Origin: Methylobacter sp.
GTDB lineage: Bacteria > Pseudomonadota > Gammaproteobacteria > Methylococcales > Methylomonadaceae
Direction: 5' to 3'
Length of the DNA: 52,008 nt
NCBI GenBank assembly: GCA_026399025.1
Contig: JAPLRU010000010.1
Span: forward strand, 1-52,008
The notes under the pieces were generated by a model that saw nothing but the letters and a program-made list of their open reading frames with translations, did not search any database and had not been told where the DNA came from. Of the stretch, positions 17,309 to 27,657 are shown piece by piece (position 1 is the first letter of the stretch; each line of letters starts with the position of its first letter). Both the position numbers and the translations under genes were made by a program.

Positions 17309-20300
17309 TTAATTACGTTTTTTATCGGTATTGCTAAAATAAGAGGCACCGGTAAGATCATCAACCATTGCTAAAAACAATTGGTTAAGCTTGCCGATGT
17401 GGCGAATTTGATAATTATCGGATGAGTCGAGACTTTCAAACAGGTGAAGCTCCCGGTCGTTTTCAGGGTTTTCAGCCGCTAATCGAAGAGCGGTTATCAC
17501 CGAGTCACGTAATGTTGATTCAAGATATTTATTTCTAGCTAAACGCGACATTAACAATCCAGCCATATAAGCCGTTACAGTACTTTTATGCACTAGAATG
17601 GGCTTAAGCTTGTCGATAACCGCCTTATCAGCATAACGATAGCGCTCAATACTTGCCAGGGCAACTTCTTGTACGGGTGGTACATCAAGCATGGCATATT
17701 GCAGTGCCTCACAAACCTCTGGCGTTACTCGCCTTAAGTAACTCAATATCAGTAAAGCAGCTTGCCGCCCCGTAAAGGTATTGTGCTTTCTAGCTAACTT
17801 TGGCAACTGTTTACTAAGTCCAGCCTGTAATTCATTGAATGATTTTTCATTAGTTGGATGACCAATGACTTGATAAAAAATATCGGGGTAGGTTTCAATA
17901 GTGGCTGCCAGTAACGACAATAACTCTGAACCGAAATACAAAAGTCCGTCGTTTTTCAGAGGAGTGGAAATTTCATAAAACATCGCGTCAATCAAGTAGT
18001 TAACGGCATTAGCATTATTTATAAATTTGGCTGCACTCGCGACTCTTTCAGTAAACCGGGTACTAGCAAGACAATTATCACCAATGCGTGTTAACGAACG
18101 CTTTAGTTCTTCCGGATTTTTATTCGCCAGTTCAGTTGCCCACTCACTTAAAGGCTTGGTTTTACGTTTCAGAAAAACCGAGGCGAAAGCAGTCGGATCA
18201 GCTCCACGGACAGCTTCTTCAACAATGGATTCGGCAAGTGCCAGACTGACTTCTTCTATAACTGGAAATAATCCAAGACATTCGCCATTGGTATCTTGTA
18301 TTAATCGTTCTATGTCATGCCAATGCTGTTTAGATAATGTCCCTTTCGCTAACATTACACAGATGCTTCTTGCCAATGCTTGCTTGGTATCAATAGAACC
18401 ATGCTGTAAGCAATTTAAAATGGTAGGCCATACTTCTGATAAATCATCAATATAACTAATTCTTGCAATAAGCGTATTTTCTATGGCTGCTTTTAATGAT
18501 CCTTTGTTATCTAGTTGATACGCCCAATCACGTAGTGCATCAGCATCGTCATGGATAATATGTTCAAATGCCCAACCTAATGCTTGCCTAATATCGGGGC
18601 GCTTCTGGGTGTTGCATTTTTCCGCCAGCGTTTCCAGAGTTTTCGCGCCAAGCTGAGTGACTCTCAACTTTTGTTCCTTACGAAGCTTCTCTACATAAAA
18701 AATAATCGCTATTCGATAGCGAATTCGATCTTCGACTATATCCAATAATGCAATCATATCGGTAATAGTTTCAGGTCTAATATATCCGATCTCTGCAAAT
18801 AATAATGAGCAATAACGTTTTACTTCTTCTGTGCCAAGTTCATACCAGCGGATTAGTAAAACCCGTGTTTCCGGTTCAGGGTATTCAACCAGACTTAATG
18901 CCGTCAAAAAATTATCAGGAGACTTGACCCGCAAAATTTCCAAACTTAATGCCGCCAATCTAGTTAGCCTGACAGATTTATATTCAGAAATACGTTTAAT
19001 TTTGTCCAGATAACCATCGCCGGCATTCTTTAAGCTGAGTTCTTGAGCAGCTAGCCCAACCCAATAAGCTTCTATATTATCTGAATAACCTAAAGAATAT
19101 TTTAAATTATGAATACGCGAACCGAGAATTAATGGTGTTGCGTCCCCACCTTTGTTGTTAAGAATTATTTCCTGTTGATTAAGGTAAACGCCCGAATAAT
19201 TGGAGGCTTTTAACTTTAATGTTTCTGATTCAATAGCATTTACCAATTCGCCATGAAGTAATTGGGTATCTGAAAAAAACTGAGCTATATTAGCCGCATC
19301 TTTTATTAGACTTGCTTTAATAGTCATGTCTTGAATAAGATCAATTATTCTTAATGCCGCACATAACATGACTGACATTATTTCAAATGGAATATAAAAA
19401 GAAAGCCGAATAAGTAACAATGCGATATTTTCGCAATCATTGGTTTTAAGCGCCATTTGTAGAATGGATAAAATCATATCCGCAGAAACAGTTGGTGCAT
19501 CTGTAATTGACCTTTCTAATGCAAATACGTCATCAAGAATTTCATAATTGGGCCGGTTTGATCTGTTTTTCTGGATTACCAAGGGGAGAGAATTTAACTC
19601 ATTGATTACTTTCTCCCAGGCTACTGGTTTTTCAGTATTATTACTCTCAACAACTAAGCGAGGGTATTGCTTTGCCATTTTATGGAAAGCAATACTCAGG
19701 ATACCTTCATTATTTATTACACCTAAAGCTTGTAACGCGTCGTTTCTGGCATTAAATTGATCTGGCACCAAACACAGTGTTATCCAGAGAGCATTCAATT
19801 TTAAGTGCTTATCTTCCAATAGACCGGGTGCGAGCATTTCAATTACCCAGCCGCGTATAAATTGTAATGGCTGCGGAATGACGGCCATGACCTCAAGAGC
19901 CATTGCGTAATACTGCCGGTCAGTTCTGGGCTTACGCGCTAAAGTGTCAGCAAACCAGCCCGGATGACCCTTCCAATATTGAGTTGCCGTATGGGATGCC
20001 AATGAAAAAGCGTGTGCCAATGTCAGGCTATCTGGTGCAAGCTCATTGCCCACGGTATCAAGCACTACCGCCATGTTATAAAGTGGGTCTTCGCCATATG
20101 ACGCCATAAAATATTGCCATTGCTCCGCCATAACTCTAATACGGGTGTTATCCGGTGCTGATTTGAGCAATTCAATAACAGTGATAGGCACACCATCATA
20201 TAACAGGTTAAGTTCAATGATTTCCCCCATTAGCTCCTGCCAAACGTGATCGGGCAATTGATTCGACAAAGAACCCAAAGCTTGCAAGGTAAGTGGCGCC

Positions 20301-23300
20301 GCTGCTTGTATAGCGTTTACAAGACTTTGATGGACTCGTCCAAAAATACGCAACACCTCTTCTTGAAGTTTTAGATTCTGTTGCAAAAAAGAAATAACAG
20401 GATAATCCAGTGCGAACAGGGCAACCATAATCTCCGCGCTTTGCTGTAAATCTAGCGGTTGCTCCTGATATTTTTTTAATAATGGCTCAATCAAAGACTT
20501 TGCTTCACGCCCTTCAGCTAATGCGTCGATGATAAAAGGCGTAATAGAAGAATCCCTATGCAGGCGACTTGCTGAAAATTTATTGCGGCTGGCTAATAAT
20601 TCTTTAAGCTCTGCTTCCAACGCCGATCTCTCCTTATCCAAGGATTCGGTTAGCTGTTTTTTATCATCGCTGTCGGCTGTATTGTTGTTTTCTTCCTGGT
20701 TACGTTTAATATCGTTTAATACCTTGTTTCTTTGTTCGATTTTCTCCAATACGTAAGAATTCAAGCCCCCATATAGCAATATGCACAAACGTCGCCAAAT
20801 AGTGCTTTGTTCTAATACAACTATCCATTCCGGATTCTCCTCGGCTAACTCATATAACAACGAACCTTCCGGTTTAGGTAATAATAAAGGCTTAGTACTT
20901 ACAATATCACTGAGAGCCTTGTCAACGGACCAATCCAGATTTTCATCATCAAATGGCAATAACTGATAAATAAGTTCTGCTATTTCGGACGTATAAATAC
21001 GGCTAACTGTTACTAAGCGCACACAGGCAAGCGCATATTCCTTGTTGTTATTTTGCTCAAACTCCAGAGTGTTTAATATCTCCTCCTGTAATTTGCCATA
21101 ACTATGCTCCATTGCTTTGCAAGCATTGCTAAGCTGACAAAAAGCAGATTCTAATTGCCTTAATTGCTGTGGAAACTGTTTAAATTGACTGGCATTACTG
21201 TAGGCATTGATCATACCTTTAACTAAATCATGAATAACAGCATCGGGTACGCAATCCATTTCCCGAAGAGCAGAAGCAATTAGCAACAATGTAGTAGAAC
21301 AAGAACTACGGGCATTTTGTTTTGAGTTAAGCAAATTTTTAACAAGCAGTTCTAATTTGCCATCTAATTCTTTAGCCGACGTAAGAGCTTGCTGCCCCAG
21401 CGCCATCAGCAATGCTTCACGCCATCGCGCCGAGTCTATACGTTTTAAAAATTCTGCTTCCGGCTGGGACTGCGATAATAGCCATGTTCCAGCGAGATAT
21501 TCTTGAAAAGTCAGATGCAAAAAACTATAAACTCCAGGGGCTCGCATCGATAATAGCCCAATACCTTCACCTGCAAGCATTAACATATGTTCTATTTCTT
21601 TAACACTAATACCTCCATTTTCAAGGGCGGATTTTAGTTCGGTATCGGTTATAAAACCCAGGCTGGATTTCCCTAACATTTCAGCCGCCAGTTGGCTAAG
21701 CACCTTAAGCGTTTTCTCATGACTTGTTACCTTACCGATGCGTTCATCGCAGTGCTTTAAAAACTCCTCAATTGCCGCTTGGTATAATTGGGTGCGCTGT
21801 TCTGGAAGCTGGGCATTATTTCTCAAATATAATGCCGCTAAGATACTAAGCTGGACTGGGTTACTGGTTAAGTCATGCACCCCTTTTTCCCGAAGTTTGC
21901 TGATGCACAAAATAAATTGTTCAGCTTCTTCAATTGCAACTTGCTCTTTATTAAGCCAATCATTGGCATATTTATAGGTACGTCTGGCTTCAATGACATA
22001 TTTTTTGCAAAAGCGTTTTATGGCAATTTCCGACATGGGCTCTATGGTTAAATGTGTGGCTCTTGTACTTAAATGTGCCGATCGGTAACCGACCACGCGG
22101 CTGGTTATAATTACTTGGTTTCCTCCCGTTGTGACTGGCCAATCTTTGCCAGGGTCTTCCGATCTATCTAATTTTGAGAAGTCACTCCTTAAATAATAAT
22201 CCAAATAACCATCTATTTCTTTTACAATTTCACCACGCTCGGCTGGGTTATCTACTTCATCAAGCCCATCAATTAACAATATAGTTTTGCGTTGTTTAAT
22301 TAACTCGGTTAACCAGATATTTAATTGCTCCAAATTAATACTTTTGCCTGATGAAAGATTTATGGCAATGTCATCGGCATTTTGGGCAAGGTGATAACCA
22401 ATATAATCGCCCAAAACTTGTTTTTTATCTGGATTGGTTTTTCGCCACGCCCTAAAAGCAGCGACTCTTATAAAAATGGGTATTCTTTTAATACCAAGAT
22501 CGTCCATCTGGGTATTATTATCGTCTGCTTCAGGGTCTATCTTTGATAAAGGTACTTCAACACGTTCAGTGTTGCTGTTAAGAAAGGCATTGGATAATAT
22601 TACCGCCAGCCATTTAAGTAAGGTGGTTTTGCCACTTCCTGGCTCACCGAGAATGACTAAGCGCCGTTCACGTCGAAATGCTTCGCCTAAGGTAACAGTC
22701 TGATCAATATTTTTTGGAAAGAGTTTTAACAATTCTCGCTCAACAATATCAGTAGATTTTTCGTGAACATCGTGAATACCACCGTGCATTAAACTAAATA
22801 AATCAGTCTCACTGTGAATCGTACGAGTCAAATCCATTTCAACTTTTTCAGAATTAACTTTGAATTCTGGTGCATCAATGACTTCTCTTATTGCATCTTG
22901 AAGCGTCTCGTTAGTTATCGGCGGGTTAAATGTGTCAGACAAGCGCCCCTTCAGAGCTACATAAACATCATTAAGTTGAATTTCAGCTTTTTCCAATAAA
23001 GGAATTTTAATTTTTAGATTATTCTCAATTATCCAATCAAGGTACGCTTGGCTTAATTTCTCAATATCAGCTGATGCGCTACTTTTTAAAGGTTTGAACT
23101 TATTAACAAGGGTTGTGGGTAAGGTATCGAAGCTGATTGTCCCCGCATTCTGATTGACCCATCCTATGTGAGTAAATAATTCATTCCAGACATCGTGGGC
23201 ATTTGATGGTTCATGCAAGCGTGAACTAAGCATCGTTTTTATTTCCGCTAATTTGACTCCTGATTCGGTATCCAAATCCATACCAAGCAAATGAAAACAC

Positions 23301-23884
23301 TTAAGAAATCGCCAAAATATTTCATCATCTAAAGAGACGTTTTCATTAGCTTTTTCAAGATGATGTCTAAAAACAGCTAATTTATTTGTTTTTTCTTTAC
23401 TGCTAAATCCTTCAACATTTACTTCTTTGAAAAAATCAGCGGCACTAGCAGGGTAGCGAGCCAAATCAAGAATACGGCGTGTATGATCAGTGTCTGTCTT
23501 TGTTAATGGACCTGTAATTAAAGCGATATAATCGGTATCAGGATTGAATTTAGGATTGCAGAAATCTCTCCAAGCAGCATGGATAACATCGCTAAATTCA
23601 TTGGATCCCTCTGTTATGGAAACAACATGTTTGATTTGTACAAGTAATTTAGCTTTTTGACTATCATCCTTTGGGTCTTGTGCGAAAACGATACAGTCGT
23701 CTGTCTCGTAACCATCATAACGGCCTTGTAATTTAATCGATTTAATCGGCCAATTCGGCAAAACCGGAGCATGACCACCCATCAACATGAAAGCGGTAAA
23801 ATATGCCTGAACATTTTTTTCAAAATTCACTCCCCCGCCTCCCGTAGAAAATGAGTTGCTTTGTTGCGATGGTTTTGTGGTCAT
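17309..23884 (-). CDS. Giant nuclease-NACHT STAND ATPase, probable antiphage effector
   Basis: The 2191-residue protein starts at the ATG at 23884, which has GGGAG 8 bases upstream; an in-frame start at 23917 lacks this. Residues about 15-120 look like a Cap4/DUF4297-type PD-(D/E)xK nuclease: E22 in NFEKNVQAYF, D63 in DDCIVF, and Q83-x-K85 in VQIK. A NACHT ATPase follows, with Walker A GEPGSGKTT (413-421), Walker B LLIDGLDEVD (536-545), VIITSR (about 591-596) and the family marker HLTFQEYLAG (about 790-799). The remaining ~1390 residues are mostly helical and HEAT-like, the usual target-sensing part. STAND proteins of this build trigger DNA degradation when they sense phage components. The specific trigger here is unknown. 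Length is at the upper end for this class and no break is seen. Confidence 0.9.
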   Translation of the reverse strand: MTTKPSQQSNSFSTGGGGVNFEKNVQAYFTAFMLMGGHAPVLPNWPIKSIKLQGRYDGYETDDCIVFAQDPKDDSQKAKLLVQIKHVVSITEGSNEFSDVIHAAWRDFCNPKFNPDTDYIALITGPLTKTDTDHTRRILDLARYPASAADFFKEVNVEGFSSKEKTNKLAVFRHHLEKANENVSLDDEIFWRFLKCFHLLGMDLDTESGVKLAEIKTMLSSRLHEPSNAHDVWNELFTHIGWVNQNAGTISFDTLPTTLVNKFKPLKSSASADIEKLSQAYLDWIIENNLKIKIPLLEKAEIQLNDVYVALKGRLSDTFNPPITNETLQDAIREVIDAPEFKVNSEKVEMDLTRTIHSETDLFSLMHGGIHDVHEKSTDIVERELLKLFPKNIDQTVTLGEAFRRERRLVILGEPGSGKTTLLKWLAVILSNAFLNSNTERVEVPLSKIDPEADDNNTQMDDLGIKRIPIFIRVAAFRAWRKTNPDKKQVLGDYIGYHLAQNADDIAINLSSGKSINLEQLNIWLTELIKQRKTILLIDGLDEVDNPAERGEIVKEIDGYLDYYLRSDFSKLDRSEDPGKDWPVTTGGNQVIITSRVVGYRSAHLSTRATHLTIEPMSEIAIKRFCKKYVIEARRTYKYANDWLNKEQVAIEEAEQFILCISKLREKGVHDLTSNPVQLSILAALYLRNNAQLPEQRTQLYQAAIEEFLKHCDERIGKVTSHEKTLKVLSQLAAEMLGKSSLGFITDTELKSALENGGISVKEIEHMLMLAGEGIGLLSMRAPGVYSFLHLTFQEYLAGTWLLSQSQPEAEFLKRIDSARWREALLMALGQQALTSAKELDGKLELLVKNLLNSKQNARSSCSTTLLLIASALREMDCVPDAVIHDLVKGMINAYSNASQFKQFPQQLRQLESAFCQLSNACKAMEHSYGKLQEEILNTLEFEQNNNKEYALACVRLVTVSRIYTSEIAELIYQLLPFDDENLDWSVDKALSDIVSTKPLLLPKPEGSLLYELAEENPEWIVVLEQSTIWRRLCILLYGGLNSYVLEKIEQRNKVLNDIKRNQEENNNTADSDDKKQLTESLDKERSALEAELKELLASRNKFSASRLHRDSSITPFIIDALAEGREAKSLIEPLLKKYQEQPLDLQQSAEIMVALFALDYPVISFLQQNLKLQEEVLRIFGRVHQSLVNAIQAAAPLTLQALGSLSNQLPDHVWQELMGEIIELNLLYDGVPITVIELLKSAPDNTRIRVMAEQWQYFMASYGEDPLYNMAVVLDTVGNELAPDSLTLAHAFSLASHTATQYWKGHPGWFADTLARKPRTDRQYYAMALEVMAVIPQPLQFIRGWVIEMLAPGLLEDKHLKLNALWITLCLVPDQFNARNDALQALGVINNEGILSIAFHKMAKQYPRLVVESNNTEKPVAWEKVINELNSLPLVIQKNRSNRPNYEILDDVFALERSITDAPTVSADMILSILQMALKTNDCENIALLLIRLSFYIPFEIMSVMLCAALRIIDLIQDMTIKASLIKDAANIAQFFSDTQLLHGELVNAIESETLKLKASNYSGVYLNQQEIILNNKGGDATPLILGSRIHNLKYSLGYSDNIEAYWVGLAAQELSLKNAGDGYLDKIKRISEYKSVRLTRLAALSLEILRVKSPDNFLTALSLVEYPEPETRVLLIRWYELGTEEVKRYCSLLFAEIGYIRPETITDMIALLDIVEDRIRYRIAIIFYVEKLRKEQKLRVTQLGAKTLETLAEKCNTQKRPDIRQALGWAFEHIIHDDADALRDWAYQLDNKGSLKAAIENTLIARISYIDDLSEVWPTILNCLQHGSIDTKQALARSICVMLAKGTLSKQHWHDIERLIQDTNGECLGLFPVIEEVSLALAESIVEEAVRGADPTAFASVFLKRKTKPLSEWATELANKNPEELKRSLTRIGDNCLASTRFTERVASAAKFINNANAVNYLIDAMFYEISTPLKNDGLLYFGSELLSLLAATIETYPDIFYQVIGHPTNEKSFNELQAGLSKQLPKLARKHNTFTGRQAALLILSYLRRVTPEVCEALQYAMLDVPPVQEVALASIERYRYADKAVIDKLKPILVHKSTVTAYMAGLLMSRLARNKYLESTLRDSVITALRLAAENPENDRELHLFESLDSSDNYQIRHIGKLNQLFLAMVDDLTGASYFSNTDKKRN

Positions 23885-24030
23885 TGAATTACTCCCTATG
23901 GTCTCTTTGTAAGACACATTTCATTCTCTTGTTGAAGGAATATGCAGGTGTTGGACAATTCGTTCAAACATGCTGATTATGTCGGTAACTGAAGTTTCCT
24001 AGCCAATTTAATTTACACATTGCCGACCCT

Positions 24031-24378
24031 TTACCTTGATTGAGTTGCCAATTTAGATATATTCGACACTAATTCAATGGCTTTTTCAGAATCGGGCAGG
24101 TCGACCATGGCCTCATGGTTAAAGCCGTATTCATCGTGCATTTTTTGGCGGATTTCTGCCGAAGGTTCTCCTTCGCCTGTCGCTATGACAATCCCATAAT
24201 CTTCGGGATAAAACGAACCACTGTTCTGTGCTTCGATAAATTCCGGCAGTTTGTCGGCGCGTACCGCCATATAGGCAAACTTGCCATTACCCTCCGTATC
24301 TTCGCCACGCACCAGGAGTACGCAAACGGTTTTTTCGGCGATGAGCTGTTTTATTGATGATAGCTTATTAGTTGACAC
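24031..24378 (-). CDS. Small protein upstream of the NACHT gene, paralogue of 16702-17034
   Basis: A 115-residue protein starting at GTG with a good GGAGT ribosome binding site. It has CVLLVRGED, FAYMAVRADKLPEF and the shared YPEDYGIVIATGEGEPS block, followed by an acidic helical tail. The gene lies 146 bases upstream of the NACHT gene on the same strand. The paralogue occupies the other end of the operon, so the family is tied to this system and is not a chance neighbour. I recognise no domain; a small alpha/beta regulator or decoy is possible. Confidence 0.75.
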   Translation of the reverse strand: MSTNKLSSIKQLIAEKTVCVLLVRGEDTEGNGKFAYMAVRADKLPEFIEAQNSGSFYPEDYGIVIATGEGEPSAEIRQKMHDEYGFNHEAMVDLPDSEKAIELVSNISKLATQSR

Positions 24379-24687
24379 GGTTTACTCCAAAATCTGTTCC
24401 CAAATACTGAATGTAAATTGTTTTCCGATAGCTATTTATGCTAGGGGTTAGCTTAATTCTGCCAGTCATTGGCAGTTTTACATATCTTCGGATATTTTTG
24501 CGCATAGCAGAGTCGCCAGTGGCATTAACTTTGCCGGATTCGTTTGGAAACCCATTGATATAGTAAGCGAAAATTAACCAGCTCGGTTAATCTTATTTTG
24601 TTTTTTCATGGCATATTTCCTTGCTCTTTATTAACGCACAAATCTAACGAAATTTTTGCCTGCCAGTACCCGCACCTAGCACTGCCG
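24379..24687. other. Intergenic region upstream of the NACHT operon
   Basis: About 300 bases without a coding frame. It separates the leftward NACHT operon from the RMD1 pseudogene and must contain the operon promoter. I see no clear -35/-10 pair, hairpin or operator in it. Confidence 0.5.
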
Positions 24688-25604
24688 TTAATGCAACTTC
24701 TCGCAAACGTTAAAGGAAATTTCCACGACGATAAGCCAGATGATGATCCATTCCAGTATCGAGGAGTGTTGATGTTTTTGCTCGTCGGCCAGCATTTCCA
24801 GCAGCTCGCGGATGGTCTCCAGTTTTTTCGACAACACTTCGGTGCGCTGGCTGATTTCAAAATAACTCGCCACAAGCGCGTAAACCGGTTCGTATTCGGG
24901 ATGTTCCCAATAGAAGTCGGGCGTGTCGAGCAGGCCGTAATTCAAGAAAATATCGCTTTTGGTCAGGAACTATTGTCCACGAATCCTTGCAGTGTCCGCC
25001 CGGCTGAGCTTGATTTTGCCTTTGCTTCCCAGCGATTGCGGCAAATGCCGGGTATCTTCGATGATTTTTATCGCTTGCGCTTCAAATTCCGCCAGCTTTA
25101 TCGACTGCGCATGGTGTGCGATAGGGCAAGCAACAGCATCGGATCGTTGTTTTGCATTTCGATATGATCTTGCTGGATACGCGTTTGCGGACGATTGACA
25201 GTGTAGGTGTAGGTTTCTTTCTGCGCTATGTCATGTGGCTTTTTAGCTACGCCCAACAGTATTGAGTGCAGTTTACGGCGCTCGTCAGCGCCGACGTTCC
25301 AATGCACTACAGCACCGTATGGGTGGATCATCGACCAACCGTCGCTATGCTCGACCATTATTACGGCGCGTAAGAACCGGACAGTCGTGGATGCCGGTAT
25401 TTTTTCCTTTAGCGCGTTGAAGTCGAATGCCTGAGCCAAGCAAGCAATGACGCATAAAGTGGCTGACTTAGCCTGCATCGCAGAAGGCTCGCTCGTTTCA
25501 GTGTTCAGGTTTAATGGTTTTGACGGAAACGGCACGATGTTGGTGGATGTTATGCCGAGGCAATGTTCTATGCGAGGAATATTGTGAGGTTTACCCGTTT
25601 TCAT
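24688..25604 (-). pseudogene. RMD1/DUF155 family protein gene, frameshifted and amber-interrupted
   Basis: The N-terminal frame (25604 to about 25112) shows the family's cysteine-containing start (CVIACLAQAFDFNALKE) and PYGAVVHWNV. At ...ALSHTM the frame is lost; the continuation AQSIKLAEFEAQ is in another frame, consistent with loss of one G near 25112. That second frame continues through KIKLSRADTARIRGQ, meets a TAG at 24970-24972, then resumes with FLTKSDIFLNYGLLDTPDFYWEHPE and the C-terminal membrane helix (ILEWIIIWLIVVEISF). All parts of a normal DUF155 protein are present, but two lesions inactivate it. Relatives are membrane-associated proteins of unclear function. Confidence 0.88.
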
Positions 25605-25842
25605 TTTTCTTCTCCAAAGATAATGTCGTTATGGCCGAGTGAGCTATTTAGCCACCGCGACCTTACTTAAGAAGACGAAAAAATCCGGTGTAATGGGGAA
25701 AAATCTGATTTATATTGGAGCTTATGCGCAATAAGCACTAAATGCGGAGTATTATGATAATTCCATTTTTTCAATAAGAGGCAATATTCGATCCTAAAAT
25801 TATGCCAAGATGATGTTGTAGATTGTTTATGTTTGAATTTAT

Positions 25843-25972
25843 ATATGAATTAAGAGCTGCATCTGACAATGGGAAATCAAATACTTAGCCCCAAGCAATG
25901 ATCAAAGTTAAAAATGTTCGGCTTGTAACATCTTGAAATTATGGCTGGACATTTTTAGCTCTTAATTCATAT
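25843..25972. repeat. 16-bp inverted repeat bounding a ~130-bp element with an inner inverted repeat
   Basis: atatgaattaagagct at 25843-25858 is perfectly complementary to agctcttaattcatat at 25957-25972. Just inside, aaaaatgt (25912-25919) pairs with acattttt (25949-25956). No reading frame lies between. It could be a small non-autonomous element (MITE-like) or a structured RNA. The surrounding 25605-26014 holds no gene that I can see. Confidence 0.6.
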
Positions 25973-26014
25973 TTATTTTTGGTTTTCAATAAAATTGACT
26001 TTCATGGAATTTAT

Positions 26015-26443
26015 TTATCGTAACCCAGATACCTCGGCATATAGTTCACCTTCAGATGTAACGGATAATTCATAATTAATAGATGTTTTTTTACCATTTT
26101 CATATTTAATATCTGCTGCACATTCTGTTTTAAGTAACTTATCATCTAAGGATTCTGTTCTTATATTTGACAAAACTGGATCTGCATCAGCATACTGTTT
26201 ATTAACGTTATCGATTTGTTCTTGTTCTTGCCTACCTCCTCTTTCCGCTAGCTCAGCATACTCAGCATATGTGCTAAATGGGTTAATCATTTTTAATAAT
26301 ATGTTTTTAATCTCCTGTTCACTAATTTGCATGACTAGTATTTTTGCATCATTATCATCACATGCCACGGCACTTTTTCCACAGCCCGATAGAAATACAC
26401 TTGAACTAATGCCAACCGCTACAGTTAAAATTAAATTTTTCAT
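26015..26443 (-). CDS. Putative lipoprotein
   Basis: A 142-residue protein starting at the ATG at 26443. It has a classical lipoprotein signal peptide: KNLILTVAVGISSSV, then lipobox LSGC, with Cys about residue 21. Ser-Gly after the Cys region do not suggest an inner-membrane retention Asp, so outer-membrane sorting is likely. The mature part is acidic and helical, then ends in beta-strand-like sequence (SINYELSVTSEGELYAEV). No known family is recognised. The next small exported protein gene lies 12 bases upstream on the same strand, suggesting a two-gene operon. Confidence 0.72.
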   Translation of the reverse strand: MKNLILTVAVGISSSVFLSGCGKSAVACDDNDAKILVMQISEQEIKNILLKMINPFSTYAEYAELAERGGRQEQEQIDNVNKQYADADPVLSNIRTESLDDKLLKTECAADIKYENGKKTSINYELSVTSEGELYAEVSGLR

Positions 26444-26455
26444 TTCCAATTTCCC

Positions 26456-26791
26456 TTATTTAACTTTTTTGAAATCGCTGCTTTTTACACCGGTAAAACC
26501 AATATTATCCGTGTTCATAAATTCCATTTTTGGATCATTACAATTTCTCCCGATTGCATAAACCTTAACAACCGTACCTTTTTTGATTTCATGCCCTTTC
26601 CATCTTGCTTGTTCAATATATTCATCTGCCAGAACATCGCCATAAGTATGTGTATTTCGAATCGCAACATAACTAACAGGGTCCGTAAAACTATTATCAG
26701 CACAAAAACTTGCGCCATCCGCTTGCACATCAGCATGAACAGATAAAGAGCATAATCTAGCTACAAATAGAACAAAGAGCATTGTTTTCAT
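26456..26791 (-). CDS. Small secreted hypothetical protein
   Basis: A 111-residue protein with an N-terminal signal peptide (MKTMLFVLFVARLCSLSVHA, likely cut after HADVQA or earlier). The mature part has two cysteines (FCADNSF and GRNCNDP) that could form a disulphide and ends with a lysine-rich tail. The ATG is preceded by AAGGGG. It ends 12 bases before the lipoprotein gene and is probably cotranscribed with it. I do not recognise the family; the exported pair may act together in the envelope. Confidence 0.65.
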   Translation of the reverse strand: MKTMLFVLFVARLCSLSVHADVQADGASFCADNSFTDPVSYVAIRNTHTYGDVLADEYIEQARWKGHEIKKGTVVKVYAIGRNCNDPKMEFMNTDNIGFTGVKSSDFKKVK

Positions 26792-26979
26792 CATTTTCCC
26801 CTTACAATAAAAAGATTTTAGTTTAATATCATTAGCCCACACTATAGTGGTATTGGTCCACAATTGTTATTCACGAAACAGCATCCCACACTTACCTCAA
26901 ATTTAATGTGTTAGATCTAAAACTCACTTGGCAAACATAGTTTATTCGGTGTCCTACTCAAACGAATTATTGGGCCGAT

Positions 26980-27645
26980 TCACCACCAACCGTTGTCACC
27001 CAGAACCATTTTTTTGTAATAATCAATATTCGCCCTACTGGCGAATATGCTGGGAATGATGAAGTTTGTGATTTTTGAATTTCTTACCCCTATTTTGTCA
27101 AAAATAAGTTCAAGAATAATGATCGCAAGAACGCCTATGGCAGATAGAACGACGGCCTTCTTCCACATCCCTTTTACCAAGTAGTAAAACGGCCCGAATA
27201 TGGATCCCAATAGATTGAACATTATCTTTGATCTCTCTTTAAATGGCAGATTTCGCGCTTCTTTAAGTTTTGGCCCGCCAGCTTTTTCTATAAGCTCAAA
27301 TTTCTGTTTCCAAGGCTCGGAAATCTCGGGATTTAATGTACTTCGCTCAGAATGGTGCAGTTCTTTTTGCGCACTTTCATTTGTTGTATGCATGAACGCT
27401 GCTTGACTAAACGATATGGAATTGTTCTGTGTCATGGGTAACGGGGGAGGCACAACCGAAGGAGCGGGAGGTATAAGCCCTTTGATGGACGAAGCAAGTA
27501 CCCATTTTGCCAAACCTTCTCTCCAGACATAGTCGGTAGAAACTATGGTGCCTAGCTTGGTCATTGCCTTTAATTCAGCAGCTGAATACGGTCCTAATTG
27601 CCGATCTCCTGTCGTATACCACCACACTTTGTCTTGTTGTGACAT
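26980..27645 (-). CDS. GYF_2 (DUF4339) domain membrane protein
   Basis: A 221-residue protein. The N-terminal ~55 residues match the GYF_2/DUF4339 domain (WWYTTGDRQLGPYSAAELKAM, then VWREGLAKWV), a protein-interaction module often fused to membrane domains. A proline-rich linker (PPAPSVVPPPLP) follows. The C-terminal part is DUF2628-like, with a membrane segment pair near IFGPFYYLVKGMWKKAV and VLSAIGVLAIIILELIF. The ATG at 27645 follows GAGAAG. It appears intact. The partner recognised by the GYF domain is unknown. Confidence 0.8.
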   Translation of the reverse strand: MSQQDKVWWYTTGDRQLGPYSAAELKAMTKLGTIVSTDYVWREGLAKWVLASSIKGLIPPAPSVVPPPLPMTQNNSISFSQAAFMHTTNESAQKELHHSERSTLNPEISEPWKQKFELIEKAGGPKLKEARNLPFKERSKIMFNLLGSIFGPFYYLVKGMWKKAVVLSAIGVLAIIILELIFDKIGVRNSKITNFIIPSIFASRANIDYYKKMVLGDNGWW

Positions 27646-27657
27646 TTTTCTTCTCAC

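Noticed and set aside
24598-25167. 189-codon plus-strand frame across the RMD1 region
   Set aside because: It is antisense to the recognisable RMD1 coding sequence and has no known motif.
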